A DNA stretch of 64,000 nucleotides, from the NCBI RefSeq assembly GCF_041296385.1, contig NW_027183960.1, forward strand, positions 2,217,001 through 2,281,000. Direction: 5' to 3'. Under the pieces are notes generated by a model that saw only the letters and a list, made by a program, of their open reading frames with translations, was not told the DNA's origin and ran no database searches. The position numbers were made by a program, and so were the translations under genes. Of the stretch, positions 1 through 10,005 are shown one piece after another; positions within the stretch are counted from its first letter, which is position 1; each line of letters begins with the position of its first letter. Origin of the DNA: Aphelocoma coerulescens. Its lineage: Eukaryota > Chordata > Aves > Passeriformes > Corvidae.

Positions 1-219
1 TGGACAAAGGATCAGCCCCCCCCCTTGGGGTGATTGGCTAAAATCCTAAACCATCCATTGTCAAAATATTTTTCTACTAGACCATAAACCAGACTTTTCA
101 AGGTTGCAGGTGGCTTGGTTGTTTACATACTCTGCTACCTCTTCTGTGAGAGAGAAAAGTCTCTCACAGACTTAGAAAATAGCAAGAAAATCCTCGCTAG
201 CAGCATTTTGGTATCTACA
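1..219 (-). repeat. LTR of class II ERV relic (cut by window edge)
   Basis: On the minus strand a purine tract (220-235) is followed by TGTAGATACC, the expected start of an LTR. The LTR runs leftwards off the window; the complete version is at 40442-40824. It is the 3' LTR of the relic whose integrase and protease scraps lie at 349-1450. Confidence 0.7.
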
Positions 220-235
220 ATTCCCCCTTTTTGTT
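220..235 (-). other. Polypurine tract of class II ERV relic
   Basis: Minus strand reads a run of A then G (AAAAAGGGGGAATT) directly before the LTR start. This is the usual primer site for plus-strand synthesis in retroviruses and fixes the orientation of the relic. A second copy is at 40825-40840. Confidence 0.65.
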
Positions 236-348
236 TGATAAGATAACAACTCCACTATTAATCCTAAATAGAAATTTACATCAGTTATTAATTCTAAATA
301 TGTCCTTAAGGCTTTAACGATCTGACTCCATAACAAGAAATTTAAAGT

Positions 349-705
349 TCAGTCTCTGCTTGTGGAAGGACCATCCCAGTCTCTGCTTGTAGAAGGACCA
401 TCTGCCTGATGGTCAACATCTTGGTCATCATCAGAAGAGTCTGATGGCTGATGATCTACATTCTGGTGGCCACTTGGATGGTTGGTGTTCTGGTCATCAT
501 TTGGAGGTTGCCTGTTCTGCCTCTGGTGCCGTAGGGCAGGGCGAACACATTTTGCAGCTAGCCACCGTACCCCAGTATCTGTAGAAACGCAAGCATAGCC
601 ACGACCCCAAACCATAAGTTCCCGCAGGCCTTCCCACTGGTTAGTGAGTAAATTCCACACCCAGACTTTTGCCCAGGGCAGTTGTCTCTTGCCTGCAGAT
701 TGCAA
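349..705 (-). pseudogene. Integrase C-terminal fragment, class II ERV
   Basis: The 118-residue minus-strand frame begins near the C-terminal DNA-binding domain of a beta/alpha-type integrase: a tryptophan-rich stretch including VWVWNLLTNQWEG and then WGRGYACVST, followed by the basic R/K tail and a low-complexity tail rich in Q, N, D and S (about residues 60-118). The zinc-binding and DDE catalytic domains are absent because RNase H-like sequence starts immediately upstream. The open frame runs to a stop 114 bp before the polypurine tract, so there is no env gene in this element. The start codon is arbitrary; this is a remnant, not a gene. Confidence 0.75.
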
Positions 706-788
706 TGAGAGAAAGTGATTCAGAAGAACAGGATTCTTTGAATTTTGTGGTACCGTAAGGTGATTAATTGTATACGAGCTTTTGCTAG

Positions 789-890
789 TCGGCTTCAGTA
801 ACCAAATTCAAAGGTTCCTGTGAGAATCGTTGAAAAGCCATGATAACAGCCCTTAATTCAACTAACTAAGCAGAGTCTGACTCGGATTGG
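789..890 (-). pseudogene. RNase H scrap, class II ERV
   Basis: Minus strand contains a short stretch resembling the RNase H core (ELRAVIMAFQ, then FSQEPLNLVT) with an in-frame stop just upstream of it. This is the usual position of the RNase H catalytic glutamate helix. Both sides are lost: protease C-terminus lies less than 100 bp upstream and the integrase tail begins about 80 bp downstream. So reverse transcriptase, most of RNase H and most of integrase were deleted. Confidence 0.55.
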
Positions 891-956
891 TGTGTTAATC
901 AACCACTGCAAAGGCAGTGTAGGATACTGTGCACCTTTGCGCACAGTGACCCCTGC

Positions 957-1450
957 TAAAAATTTGTCCCGATCCGTATGCCCCAGGCTGCCAACACATC
1001 CCGTCCCCAAAGGTTAAGGGAAGTGGTAGTAACATAAGGCCTAATTGTAGCTGTGTGCCCCTCTGAGTCCTTCACCGTCACAGGCCGTTCGCTTCAATAG
1101 CTCTGTGTGGTTCATCCTCATCCTGTGATGGCCGATCCCACTGGGGGTAAAGGCCATGAGGGAGGCCACGCAGAGAAGGAGATGATAGTTACATCAGCAC
1201 CAGTATCAATCAAACCTTGAAGCTGAGTCCAGGGCGGACGGGCGTTCGGCAGGATCAGGGTACACGTCATCTGTGGCCTTTGGTCAGAGATGTCTGCAGT
1301 CCAGAAGGCCTGCAGAAGTCCTGTAGATCCACTGCTGTTATCTTTGTGAGTTTGTTGTTCTATCCTGGGGACACAAGACTTAAAAGGCACTAATTTAGCA
1401 AGGCAGGTCTTTTCAGGAATAGTTACAGGGGGTTTTCAAATTCCCTATAA
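957..1450 (-). pseudogene. Retroviral aspartic protease, class II ERV (frameshifted)
   Basis: The minus-strand frame 1118-1450 carries the active-site motif GLIDTGADVTIIS of retroviral proteases, preceded by a region typical of the dUTPase/protease part of ERVK-like gag-pro-pol (KSCVPRIEQ, then a TCTLILPN strand leading to the active site). A stop at 1118 ends the frame. The rest of the domain is found in another frame at about 957-1095, including NLWGRDVLAAWG, the conserved C-terminal GRD/N element that packs against the active site. At least one frameshift therefore separates the two halves. Downstream the sequence jumps to RNase H, so reverse transcriptase is missing. Start codon not meaningful. 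Confidence 0.75.
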
Positions 1451-1753
1451 AACTGAGGACAAGGCTCCGAGGAGCGGATTCCCATCAATCCGACCTCATC
1501 CTCATCCTATCGCATTAAACCTGTTAGAAGCCAGACCTGAACAGCCCCTCTCTTCCTTTGTCTCTGAGCTAACGTGAGCCGACATCAACGGCTCCTGCCG
1601 TGTTTCCCTCTGCAAAGAAGCCAGCTAGCTAGCCCAGCAAGCTCTTTTCCTGATCCCGAAGTCGCTTCAGCGACGCGTGGAGGTAACGCAGCTGGACTGT
1701 CTCTGACCAGGGGCACGCCAGAGTCAGTGCCTCGAGCACCAAACGCTGCGTTA
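1451..1753. other. Unassigned sequence between class II relic and palindrome edge
   Basis: No recognisable gene. A minus-strand frame (1629-1760) is open but matches no family I can name. There is a weak TATA-like TATAAAAC on the plus strand near 1446. This is probably the remainder of the class II element's 5' region; a second LTR was not recognised. Confidence 0.3.
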
Positions 1754-2459
1754 TTGGACATTGAAGGTTCAGGCTAAGGAGAATCCAAAACGTGGACAGC
1801 ATCTCCCTTCTGCTGGAAGCCTTGAAGTTCACCACTGCAGTCTGCAGCCTACACAGATCATGTGAGTATTGTAAAAGTTCTCCAAGGAAGAGCAAGAACG
1901 AGGCTAATGCATGCACACAAACGCTGATCAAAAGCACTTGATGCTCTTGGACAAAAATAGGGAACCTTCACTTTTGGAAAGACAAGGTGACTATGGTTGT
2001 CTCTACAGTACTAGTAGGAAAATATCCCTGAAGTTTTGCAAAACCTCTTTTCAGGGGTTTGTTAACTTCATCTTTGTTAAGAACTGGGGAACACAGGGAG
2101 ACCTGTCACTTTTTTTGCAGAATGCCATAGAAACTGCTACACTCACTTCAACAACAGTCCAAGTAACCTTCTCTGCAAATACTGACCATTTGCAGTTCTG
2201 GTTGATACAAGCCCCCATTACCTAAGAAAGGAACAACTCGGCAAGCAGTTTGCATAGATGAACAACTTAGCACGACTGCGGCTGATGACATGCCCTGACC
2301 TTTTTTGCCTTCAGCTATGGGTGCCGTACCCTCCTACCCTCACACATGCCACTCAAAGATCCACCTGTGACAGCAACTGTGCCAAGCCGCCACCCTTCTT
2401 CAGCACCATCGCACCTACCACAAGGTAGCTGAATCAGAGGGAAAAGGAGGTCGCCAATG

Positions 2460-2463
2460 GAGG
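2460..2463 (+). repeat. ERV1 target site duplication, left copy
   Basis: GAGG immediately before the 5' LTR. The empty site in the right arm reads, on the reverse complement, AATGGAGGGAAGTTG. Splitting it after GAGG and repeating those 4 bp gives the observed flanks. The right copy at 12560-12563 is GAGA, one mismatch. Confidence 0.85.
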
Positions 2464-2968
2464 TGTTATAAACATATATTATATTGGCTTCTCGCAAAGT
2501 ATAAAGTAGATATTATATAATGTTAGAAATGCTTTTTGCTGTGTGGATGTAGTTTTCTCTCTTTTTAGCAAGAATGTTAACAAGTGTGAGCACGTAAGAT
2601 AACCTCCAAACGAACAGAGGATGAGGCCCGAAAAGCTGCTAATCAACACTTTGTCTAGGGAGCAAAAGGGCCCAAAGGCTACTCCGCCCGGAGAACAGGC
2701 GGCCAGGAGAGTCCAAGAGCCGTTATCACCACTCTGCCCGGAGAGACGAAGAGGCCCAAAGCTGCAATCAGCCCTGTCTGTCTGGAGAATTAAGAAATCC
2801 ACCCTACCATCGACTCTTGCCTAGCGGGCCCAACCCCAAGAATCAAGAGAAATAAAACCACAAGGCAGAAGACTACGCATGCTCTAAAAAGGCGGAACCA
2901 AGGAGTGGCCATGCAGAACAGCTCCAGGAAAAGTTTTAATATGAATAAAGAACAGACAGTAAAAATGG

Positions 2969-2977
2969 TATAAAAAA
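2969..2977 (+). promoter_or_regulatory. ERV1 LTR TATA box
   Basis: TATAAAAAA about 100 bp before the ATTAAA signal, the normal spacing of promoter and poly(A) site in a short-R gammaretroviral LTR. The 3' LTR has TATAAAAAG at the same place. Confidence 0.65.
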
Positions 2978-3073
2978 GACTCACCTCTGGCATCAGGTGT
3001 GCTCTTGGCAGAGCACCAAGGCACCCGGCCATTACCCCGTTGCTTTATTTGATGTGTCTCTTATTGTCTTTAT

Positions 3074-3079
3074 ATTAAA
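3074..3079 (+). promoter_or_regulatory. ERV1 LTR polyadenylation signal ATTAAA
   Basis: ATTAAA variant signal 41 bp before the LTR end. It is the only good signal downstream of the TATA box and is conserved in all four LTR copies. Confidence 0.55.
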
Positions 3080-3122
3080 CCCTTTAAATTCTCACAGGAG
3101 AGTGAACCTCGTTTTTCACAAT

Positions 3123-3139
3123 TAAGGGCTCGTCCCGGA
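3123..3139 (+). other. ERV1 primer binding site, tRNA-Pro-like
   Basis: Two bases after the LTR end, TAAGGGCTCGTCCCGGA matches the tRNA-Pro primer site used by many gammaretroviruses at 14 of 17 positions. Two of the three mismatches are G to A at the start and one is G to C. The assignment to proline is therefore likely but not certain. The unit 2 copy (43724-43740) is identical. Confidence 0.65.
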
Positions 3140-4032
3140 GCTACACCTCGCCTCTGAAAAGCGTGGGAGGATTCAAGAAGCAAGGGTAAGGCGCCTCCCG
3201 CCCAAGTTGGCAGGACCTTTGCTTAGCATCCTCTGGCGTGATTTGGTGGCAGCAGGGCAACACCCGGAGGACAAGAAAGACACAAAAATAAAGCAAATGA
3301 AAGAGAGCGCTCTCGACAAAAATCCCACAGACACTGGAAAAGAAACAGGACTGGGAAGTATTGTCCAAAGAAAAAGGGGGTGGTTACGGGAGATGAGCGT
3401 GTGTGAATGAGACGTGGGCTGGTTGCCCCCAGATCTGCGAAGCGAGTGTGGCAGTCTCTGAGTGCTGCCGTTCCGTCTTGTTCACGAGAACAGCGGCCAG
3501 CGAGGAGACAAAGCGAGAGATAAGCGGAGTGAAAGAATCTCCGGGGGTGACTGGGACGGGGTCCCAGAGAAGGGGTTGCAAAGTGGGAGCTACCCCCCCA
3601 TATGCTGGGTTGAGGAAAACTCCAAGAGCACCCAGGGCCTAAAAGTACCCCAAGAGAGGTTGGGGTTTGGATGCTAGCAATGCTGGGTTGAGGGAAATCC
3701 AAGAGCACCCAGAATCCTAAGGATTATATCATACCCATGGGTGGATACTAACAAGTGACTTGAAAGAGGTACCTTATTATTCTGTTGTGAGTAGGAATGA
3801 GTGAGTGAACAAATATTAAAAAAGAGTGAATGTGTGAATGAAAAACTGTGTAATTCGAAGTTAACTTTGTTTTTGGGGAAGGTGGGCTCTAATAAATTTT
3901 TTGGTGTTTTTTGTACTGTGAAAGGGTGGGTAGTATTTTACAGCAGTGAAGATTGGTGTTTTAAAGGAATGAATTAGTATTTCAAAGGGGGGGATAAATT
4001 GGTATTTTGAGTAATAGAGAACTCCTGGAAAA
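3140..4032 (+). other. ERV1 5' leader, including direct repeat
   Basis: 893-bp untranslated leader between primer site and gag ATG; packaging and splice-donor signals are expected here but I could not place them. A roughly 33-bp motif (TGCTGGGTTGAGG.AAA...CCAAGAGCACCCAG) occurs twice, at about 3604-3637 and 3680-3713. Several short ORFs on both strands have no recognised product. Confidence 0.6.
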
Positions 4033-4437
4033 ATGGGACAACAACCTAGTAAATTAAGTTCAAATTATAAAAGGGTGCCAGAGGATATACCCCGAGACAG
4101 TCCCCTCGGGGTCAAACTCGCAAACTGGGAAACTGATCCTTCTACAAAAGGAAAAGAGAAAGTAAAAATGATTCAATTCTGCATGAAAGAGTGGGTAAAA
4201 AAGGAAATCAGATCTGATCATGTGTACTGGCCAAAATACGGGTCTGATGAGGCATGGATTTGCCAGGCTCTAAATGTATTTGTAAATTCAAAAGAGCCAT
4301 CTCACCCTGAGGAGAGAGAATATGCTTCTTGCTGGACAGGAATTACAAAACCTCTGGGAACCAAAGTCTTCAAAATATCAGAAACCGCAGAGGAAAAGCA
4401 AACAGAAGAGAAAAAAGGCTGAGACCCTTTAGAAGTA

Positions 4438-4860
4438 TTGCCTCCGCCGCCAGCACCAGAAGCTGCCCTCCTCCCCCTGGCTCCGGGGCTTCCCCCGCCA
4501 GCCCCCCCTCCGCCCGCACCGGGGGCCTTTCCCCCGGCAGCCCTCCCGCCCCAATGGAGCTGGGGGGGAGCCCTGCCCCCGCCCATGCCGGGGATCCCAC
4601 CCTTCCCATATATCTCGGGAATCCCAGCACCCTCAATTGCATCAAGGGAAAGGTCACACGTCCCGGCTTCAGCCCCTACCTCTCCTGCCTTGAGAAACCC
4701 GGCTTTAGCCCCGGTGCCCGCCTCCTGTGCTCCGGAATATCTGGCTTCACTGCCATACCCCACCCCCACCCTCTGCACCACAGAATATTCAGCTTCAGCG
4801 CCAGACTTTGAATCTGCCCCTCCTCCCCAGGGGAGTTCGGTGCTTTCTTCCCAAATCAAC
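4438..4860 (+). other. GC-rich proline-rich gag segment
   Basis: About 420 bp with long C runs encoding repeated P, A and L residues. Its base composition is strikingly different from the A-rich remainder of gag and pol. Proline-rich p12-type regions lie here in gammaretroviruses; the extent and GC content are unusual. Confidence 0.6.
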
Positions 4861-5916
4861 CCTCTTCTTAACGAAGGAGCACCATACCAGAATACAGGAG
4901 GTGCCATTAAGGCTCCGAGGCAGCCCAACAAGCCCTCCATTGCTAAACAAACAGAGGGAAGCCGAGAAATTCATTTCTTTCCGTTAAGAGAAGTACCTAC
5001 GGGAGGAGGGGGAAGCGGCTTTGTGAGTGCTCCTCTAACCTCTACAGAGGTTAGGAATTTCAAAAAAGAAATTAAAGGATTATTAGAAGACCCCATAGGT
5101 ACAGCTGAAATGTTGGACCAGTTCTTAGGTCCCAACATTTTCACTTGGGAAGAAATGCAATCAATAATGAAAATAATATTCTCCCAAGAAGAAAGAGAAA
5201 TGATTAGAATTGCTGGAATAAAAATTTGGGGAAAAGAAAACCAACAAGGTCCACCCGGGGATCAGAAAATGCCCATTACACCTCCTAACTGGAACCAAAA
5301 TGATGAAGCTGGGAGGGGACATATGAATGATTATTGTAATTTGATAATCAAGGGAATAAAAGAGGGGGCACTCTGAGGACAAAATGTCAGAAAGGCCTTT
5401 GAGGGGCAGCAAGGGAAGGAAGAAACCCCGACTGAGTGGCTGGAGAGGCTCCGAAAGAATATGAAACAATATTCTGGGAGAGACCCGGAGTCCCTAGCAG
5501 GGCAAGCCCTGCTAAGAGTTAACTTTGTCACTCATGCCTGGCCAGATATTAGAAAAAAATTGGAAAAAATAGAAGATTGGTATGAGAAACCATTACAAGA
5601 CCTAGTAAGGGAAGCTCAAAAGATATATATGTCCGGAGGGATGAAGAAAAAGCCAAAGTGGGAGCAAAGATCATGATAGCCACTATGCGAGAGAGTACCT
5701 TCCAAAAAAAATCTAAAGCCCTCAGGTAACACTCCTAAACATTCCAGATTCAGAAATGGTGGAAAAGAGAAAAATAAAACCTCAGCACAATCAAGATTCC
5801 AAGAACAACCCAGGGATGCCTGTTTCTATTGCAAGGAAGAAGGGCATTATCAAAGAGAATGCCCCCACCTGAGGAGGGATCTGAAAAGATTTCAAGAGAC
5901 ACGCACAGAAGAAAAA

Positions 5917-5919
5917 TAG
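5917..5919 (+). promoter_or_regulatory. Gag-pol readthrough stop (amber)
   Basis: TAG followed by GG, in the same frame as the upstream nucleocapsid and downstream protease (both frame 1). Gammaretroviruses make gag-pol by suppressing exactly such a stop using a downstream pseudoknot. I see the stop and the frame; the pseudoknot is not demonstrated. Confidence 0.65.
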
Positions 5920-8900
5920 GGAAATCATGGGCTCTATTTTTGGGGGGATAAATACCATCTGGAGCCTTTGATAACTTTAAAAGTAGGCCCCGAAGAGGAA
6001 GTATTGGAATTTATAGTTGACACTGGGGCAGAAAAGACTTGTGTGATGAATATTCCAAAAGGGAGTAATGATATGGTAAAAGTAACAGGAGCAAAGGGGG
6101 AAGGATTTAAGGTCTCTGTCGTTAAAGATGTGGTTATTGAAGGGGAAACAAAAATAGGGATAGGGGATGCTTTGTTAGCTCCTGAGGCTGGCAGCAATTT
6201 ATTGGGAAGGGATTTACAAATCCAACTGGGGATTGGAGTCATACCAGAAGAAGGGAAAATGACGGCCAAAGTGTTTAAACTTAGCCAAGAAGATGAAAGC
6301 AAAATTAACAGAGAGGTTTGGGCTAGGGAAGGGAATAGGGGTGGACTAGATCTTGACCCCATAAGGGTCACAATTGAAAAAGAAGAAGGTCCCATTTGTG
6401 TACATCAGTACCCTATATCTTTAGAAGGGAGAAAAGGCTTAAAACCAGTGATAGAAGAATTAATAAAGGATGGGACACTAGAACCTTGTAAATCCCCTCA
6501 TAATAGCCCTATTCTCCCAGTAAAGAAATCTGATGGAAATTATAAATTAGTGCAAGATTTAAGAGAAGTAAACAAAAGAACACGGGCCTGCTACCCTATG
6601 GTTCCTAATCCCTGCACTCTTTTAAGCAAAATTCCACCTCAACATCAGTGGTTTAGTGTGGTAGATCTTAAAAATGCCTTTTGGGCCTGCCCACTGGCAG
6701 AGGAAAGCCGAAATATTTTTGCCTTTGAATGGGAAGATCCAAACACAGGGAAAAAGAACCAGTTGAGGTGGACTAAACTGCCACAGGGCTATTGTGAGGC
6801 CCCAAATTTATTTGGGCAAGCCTTGGGAGAAATACTACAAACCTTCCCCACTCCCCCAGGAATACAATTTATCCAATATGGAGATGACCTTCTAATATCA
6901 GGAGAAGATGAAATGAAAGTTAAAGGAGCTACCATAAAGCTTCTAAATTTTCTTGGGAAAAAGGGACTAAAGGCATCAAAAAGGAAATTACAGTTTGTGG
7001 AATCAGAAGTAAAATATCTCGGCCACCTGATAAGCAAAGGTAGCTGACAACTAAGTCCTGAAACAATTACAGGGATTTTATCCCTCCCTCCTCCCTCTTC
7101 AAAAAAGGAGGTTAGGAGACTGCTGGGGCTACTGGGATATTGCAGATTATGGATTGAAAGATATACACAAGCAGTAAAATTTTTATATGAAAAATTAACA
7201 GGGGGAGACAATATACAATGGACCAAAGATGATGATGATAATAAATTAGAAAAACTGAAGTTGAAACTAGCCTCGGTACCAGCCCTAAGCTTACCCTCAC
7301 TAGAAAAACCCTTTCATTTATATGTGAATGCAGAAAATGGAGTAGCTCATGGTGTATTAGTCCAGGAATGGGGAGGGGTGAGAAGACCAATAGCTTATTT
7401 AGCTAAACTATTGGACCCAGTAAGCCGTGGCTGGCCAGTATGCATTCAAGCCATAGCAGCTACCGCTATTTTGGTGGAGGAGAGCCGTAAGCTCACCTTT
7501 GGAAGTAAACTGATTGTATACACACCCCATGCGGTCCGAAATGTGCTAAATCAAAAAGCTGAAAAATGGTTAACAGACTCCAGGCTATTAAAATATGAAG
7601 CAATTCTGATTGACAGTAATGATCTAACTATAGAAGCAAGCAAAAGCCTCAATCCGGCCCAATTCCTGTATGGAGAACCAAAAGATGACCTGGCACATGA
7701 TTGCTTAGAAATTACTCAATACCAAACAAAAGTTCGAGAAGATCTAGCTGAACAAGCCCTCTTAGAAGAGGAAAGAATATATGTGGATGGTTCATCCAGA
7801 TGCTTGCAAGGAAAAAGAATGTCAAGATATGCCTTAGTCGATGGGATAAATATGCAGGCCATCGAAAAAGGAAAACTACCTTCAAATTGGTCGGCGCAGT
7901 CTTGTGAATTATACGCTCTAAAGAGAGCACTGGAGCATTTAGCACACAAAAAGGGGACCGTCTATACTGATTCAAAGTACATACCTTTGGAAAGATCTGG
8001 GAAGAAAGGGGTTTACTAAATTCAAAGGGGAAAGAACTGATACATGAAGGCCTGATTTCAGAAGTGTTGGAAGCATTAAAATTGCCTGAAGAAATAGCCG
8101 TAGTGCATATCAAAGGACACCAAGAAGGGATGACCCCAGAAATAAGAGGGAATAACCTAGCAGACCAAGAAGCCAAAGATGCAGCAGAAAATGGGACTGA
8201 ACCAATTCTGTTAATCCTGACCCCAGAAAGGGGAGAATTGGAAATCCCCAAATTTAGTAAAGAAGAAGAAAAAGAATTATTTAAGATAGGGGGAGAACAA
8301 GATCAATCTGGAAAACGGAAACTTCCTGATGGGAGACAGTTACTTAATAAGCCACTCACTAAGAGAATATTAGAAGATATGCATCAAAAAACTCATTGGG
8401 GTACTCAAGCTAGCTTGTGTGATCATTTTCTAAAAAATTATGGGTGTATTGGAATCTTTGGGGTAGCAAAACAAATAACTGGGAACTGTAGAACTTGCCA
8501 AAGAGTGACTAGGAAAATAATGAGAAAAACAACATTAGGAGGCCGTGAGTTAGCTCTGCGACCATTCCAAAGTATCCAAGTAGATTTCACTAAACTTCCT
8601 CAAATACAGAGATGGAAGTTCCTATTAGTAATAGCAGACCACCTAACTTGTTGGGTAGAAGCAGTTCCTGCTACTAGAGCTACAGCTAACATAGTATGCA
8701 AAACCCTTCTGGAACAAATTATTCCCAGATATGGAATGGTTAATAAAATAAACTCAGATAGAAGAACACATTTTACATCCAAAGTCTTACAACAAATAAC
8801 TCAAGCCTTGGGAATAAAATGGGAATTACATACCCCCTGGCACCCACAAAGTTCAGGCCAAGTAGAAAGAGTGAACCAGACTTTGAAAAAAACTTTAACA

Positions 8901-9428
8901 AAATTAATGATTGAAACTCAAATGTCATGGGTAAAATGCTTACCTTTGGCTCTGTTGAGAGGCCGAACACAGCCCAGGTCAGACCTGGGAGTGTCTCCTT
9001 ATGAGATGATGTTCGGATTACCCTTCCTTACTGCTCAACATGAAACAGCCACTTATGAAGTAGGAGAAGTAAGTGTCAAAAAATATGTCACCGCAATTGC
9101 CAGAACACTTGAAAATTTGCGGCTGAAAGGAATGATCCCTCAAACCACAGCTTTGGAGTTCAAAATTCATAATATCCATTCAGGGGAATGGGTACTAGTA
9201 AAAACATGGAAAGAACAATCTTTGACTCCACAATGGGAGGGTCCTTTTCAGGTACTGCTGATGACTGAGGCCGCAATCCAGACCAAGGAACGAGGGTAGA
9301 TCCATGCCAGCAGAATCAAAGGACCTGTAAAAGAACCTGAAGAGTGGACTGTAATATCCAAACCAGGTGATACCAAATTGATTCTTAAACGGAGACCAGG
9401 TGGCAATGAGCTAGAACAATCTAAATAA
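5920..9428 (+). pseudogene. pol: ERV1 pro-pol (protease, RT, RNase H, integrase), broken
   Basis: Domains in order: protease with PLITLKVG strand and DTGAE active site (6019), and NLLGRDLQIQ near its end; reverse transcriptase with LPVKKSDG, VQDLREVNKR, LPQGYCEAPN and the catalytic box QYGDDLL at 6877-6888 (gammaretroviruses normally have YVDD); connection; RNase H with YVDGSS, CELYAL and YTDSKY; integrase with the HHCC zinc finger (from about 8381), DDE residues at VDFTKLP, NSDRRTHF and GQVERVNQT, and a C-terminal GEWVLVKTWKE segment. Breaks: TGA at 7045-7047 just after RT; a small deletion near 7980-7990 in RNase H that moves the frame from 1 to 3; TAG at 9297-9299 in the integrase tail, with the frame then open to TAA at 9426-9428. 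All are shared with unit 2. Confidence 0.92.
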
Positions 9429-10005
9429 TCCAAGGGATATGCAAAGAATCACACCTAACTGAGAAGTAAAAGCCAAATTTATATCAGTGGCCCCTGGACA
9501 AATTCTGGGACATCGTGGAGAAGAATATTCTCACTTCAAACAGGAAGGGTTGGGACTGGATCAAACAGGGAACTCTCATGTCCTGATTCTAGCCTGTGAT
9601 TTGTATTAAGAAGGGGGAGAATCACAACTTCCATCAGTGCCACATCATATACCCTGTTTGAATCATTCTAACACGGGGCATGCCAACCACGTCAAATATA
9701 AGTAATTAATCTAGAGGGAAATTGGCATTTCACACCGTCGACACCCTAGTTGTAAAGGGTGTCAAGCACAAAATCAACCCCCTATCCAGACAAAATCATA
9801 AGCAACAAAAGCAATAACTTTGCTCTGCAGATGGGAATTACTAGTGCCTGTTGAATGGGAAACACCTAAGATACGATAAGATACTACAGTTAAAAAGGTG
9901 CCAAAAGAAATTTGCCTAAAAGCTACAAAGGAAGTGACAAGGAAATAGAGGGCAAGACCGGGTCGGCCACTGTACTCGCCACCGAGAAGATCCAATACAC
10001 CTGCT
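9429..10005 (+). other. ERV1 pol-env intergenic region
   Basis: About 580 bp with stops in all frames and no recognised domain. It should contain the env splice acceptor; none was identified with confidence. Confidence 0.5.

Larger units (their letters stand above)
2464..3120 (+). repeat. ERV1 5' LTR, unit 1
   Basis: 657 bp, TG...CA. Near-copy of 11902-12559. U3 contains several GCCCGGAG/GGGCCCAAAG motifs, a TATA box at 2969-2977 (TATAAAAAA) and, downstream, an ATTAAA polyadenylation signal at 3074-3079 in a short R region; an AATAAAG at about 2943 lies upstream of the TATA box and is unlikely to be used. Unit 2's copy is 4 bp shorter in a CTCT run. Confidence 0.95.
4033..5919 (+). pseudogene. 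gag: ERV1 gag (matrix, proline-rich, capsid, nucleocapsid), broken
   Basis: Structural polyprotein of a gammaretrovirus-like virus. It starts MGQQPSK, whose Gly2 is the usual myristoylation site for membrane targeting. Matrix ends in a premature TGA at 4420-4422. In the same frame follows a very proline-rich, GC-rich p12-like segment (4438-4860), then capsid with the typical PLREVP-like start (about 4980) and the PIGTAEMLDQFLGPN helix. A second TGA lies at 5374-5376 in the middle of capsid and the frame resumes with PTEWLERLRKNM. Near 5635 the frame shifts and is restored around the A8 run at about 5705. A single CCHC zinc knuckle (CFYCKEEGHYQREC, from 5821) marks nucleocapsid. The final TAG at 5917-5919 is in frame with protease, as in gammaretroviral readthrough. 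The stops exclude a functional product. Confidence 0.9.

Noticed and set aside
3207..3708. ORFs in the ERV1 leader (67-161 codons)
   Set aside because: They lie in the untranslated leader, overlap on both strands and have no retroviral or host match.
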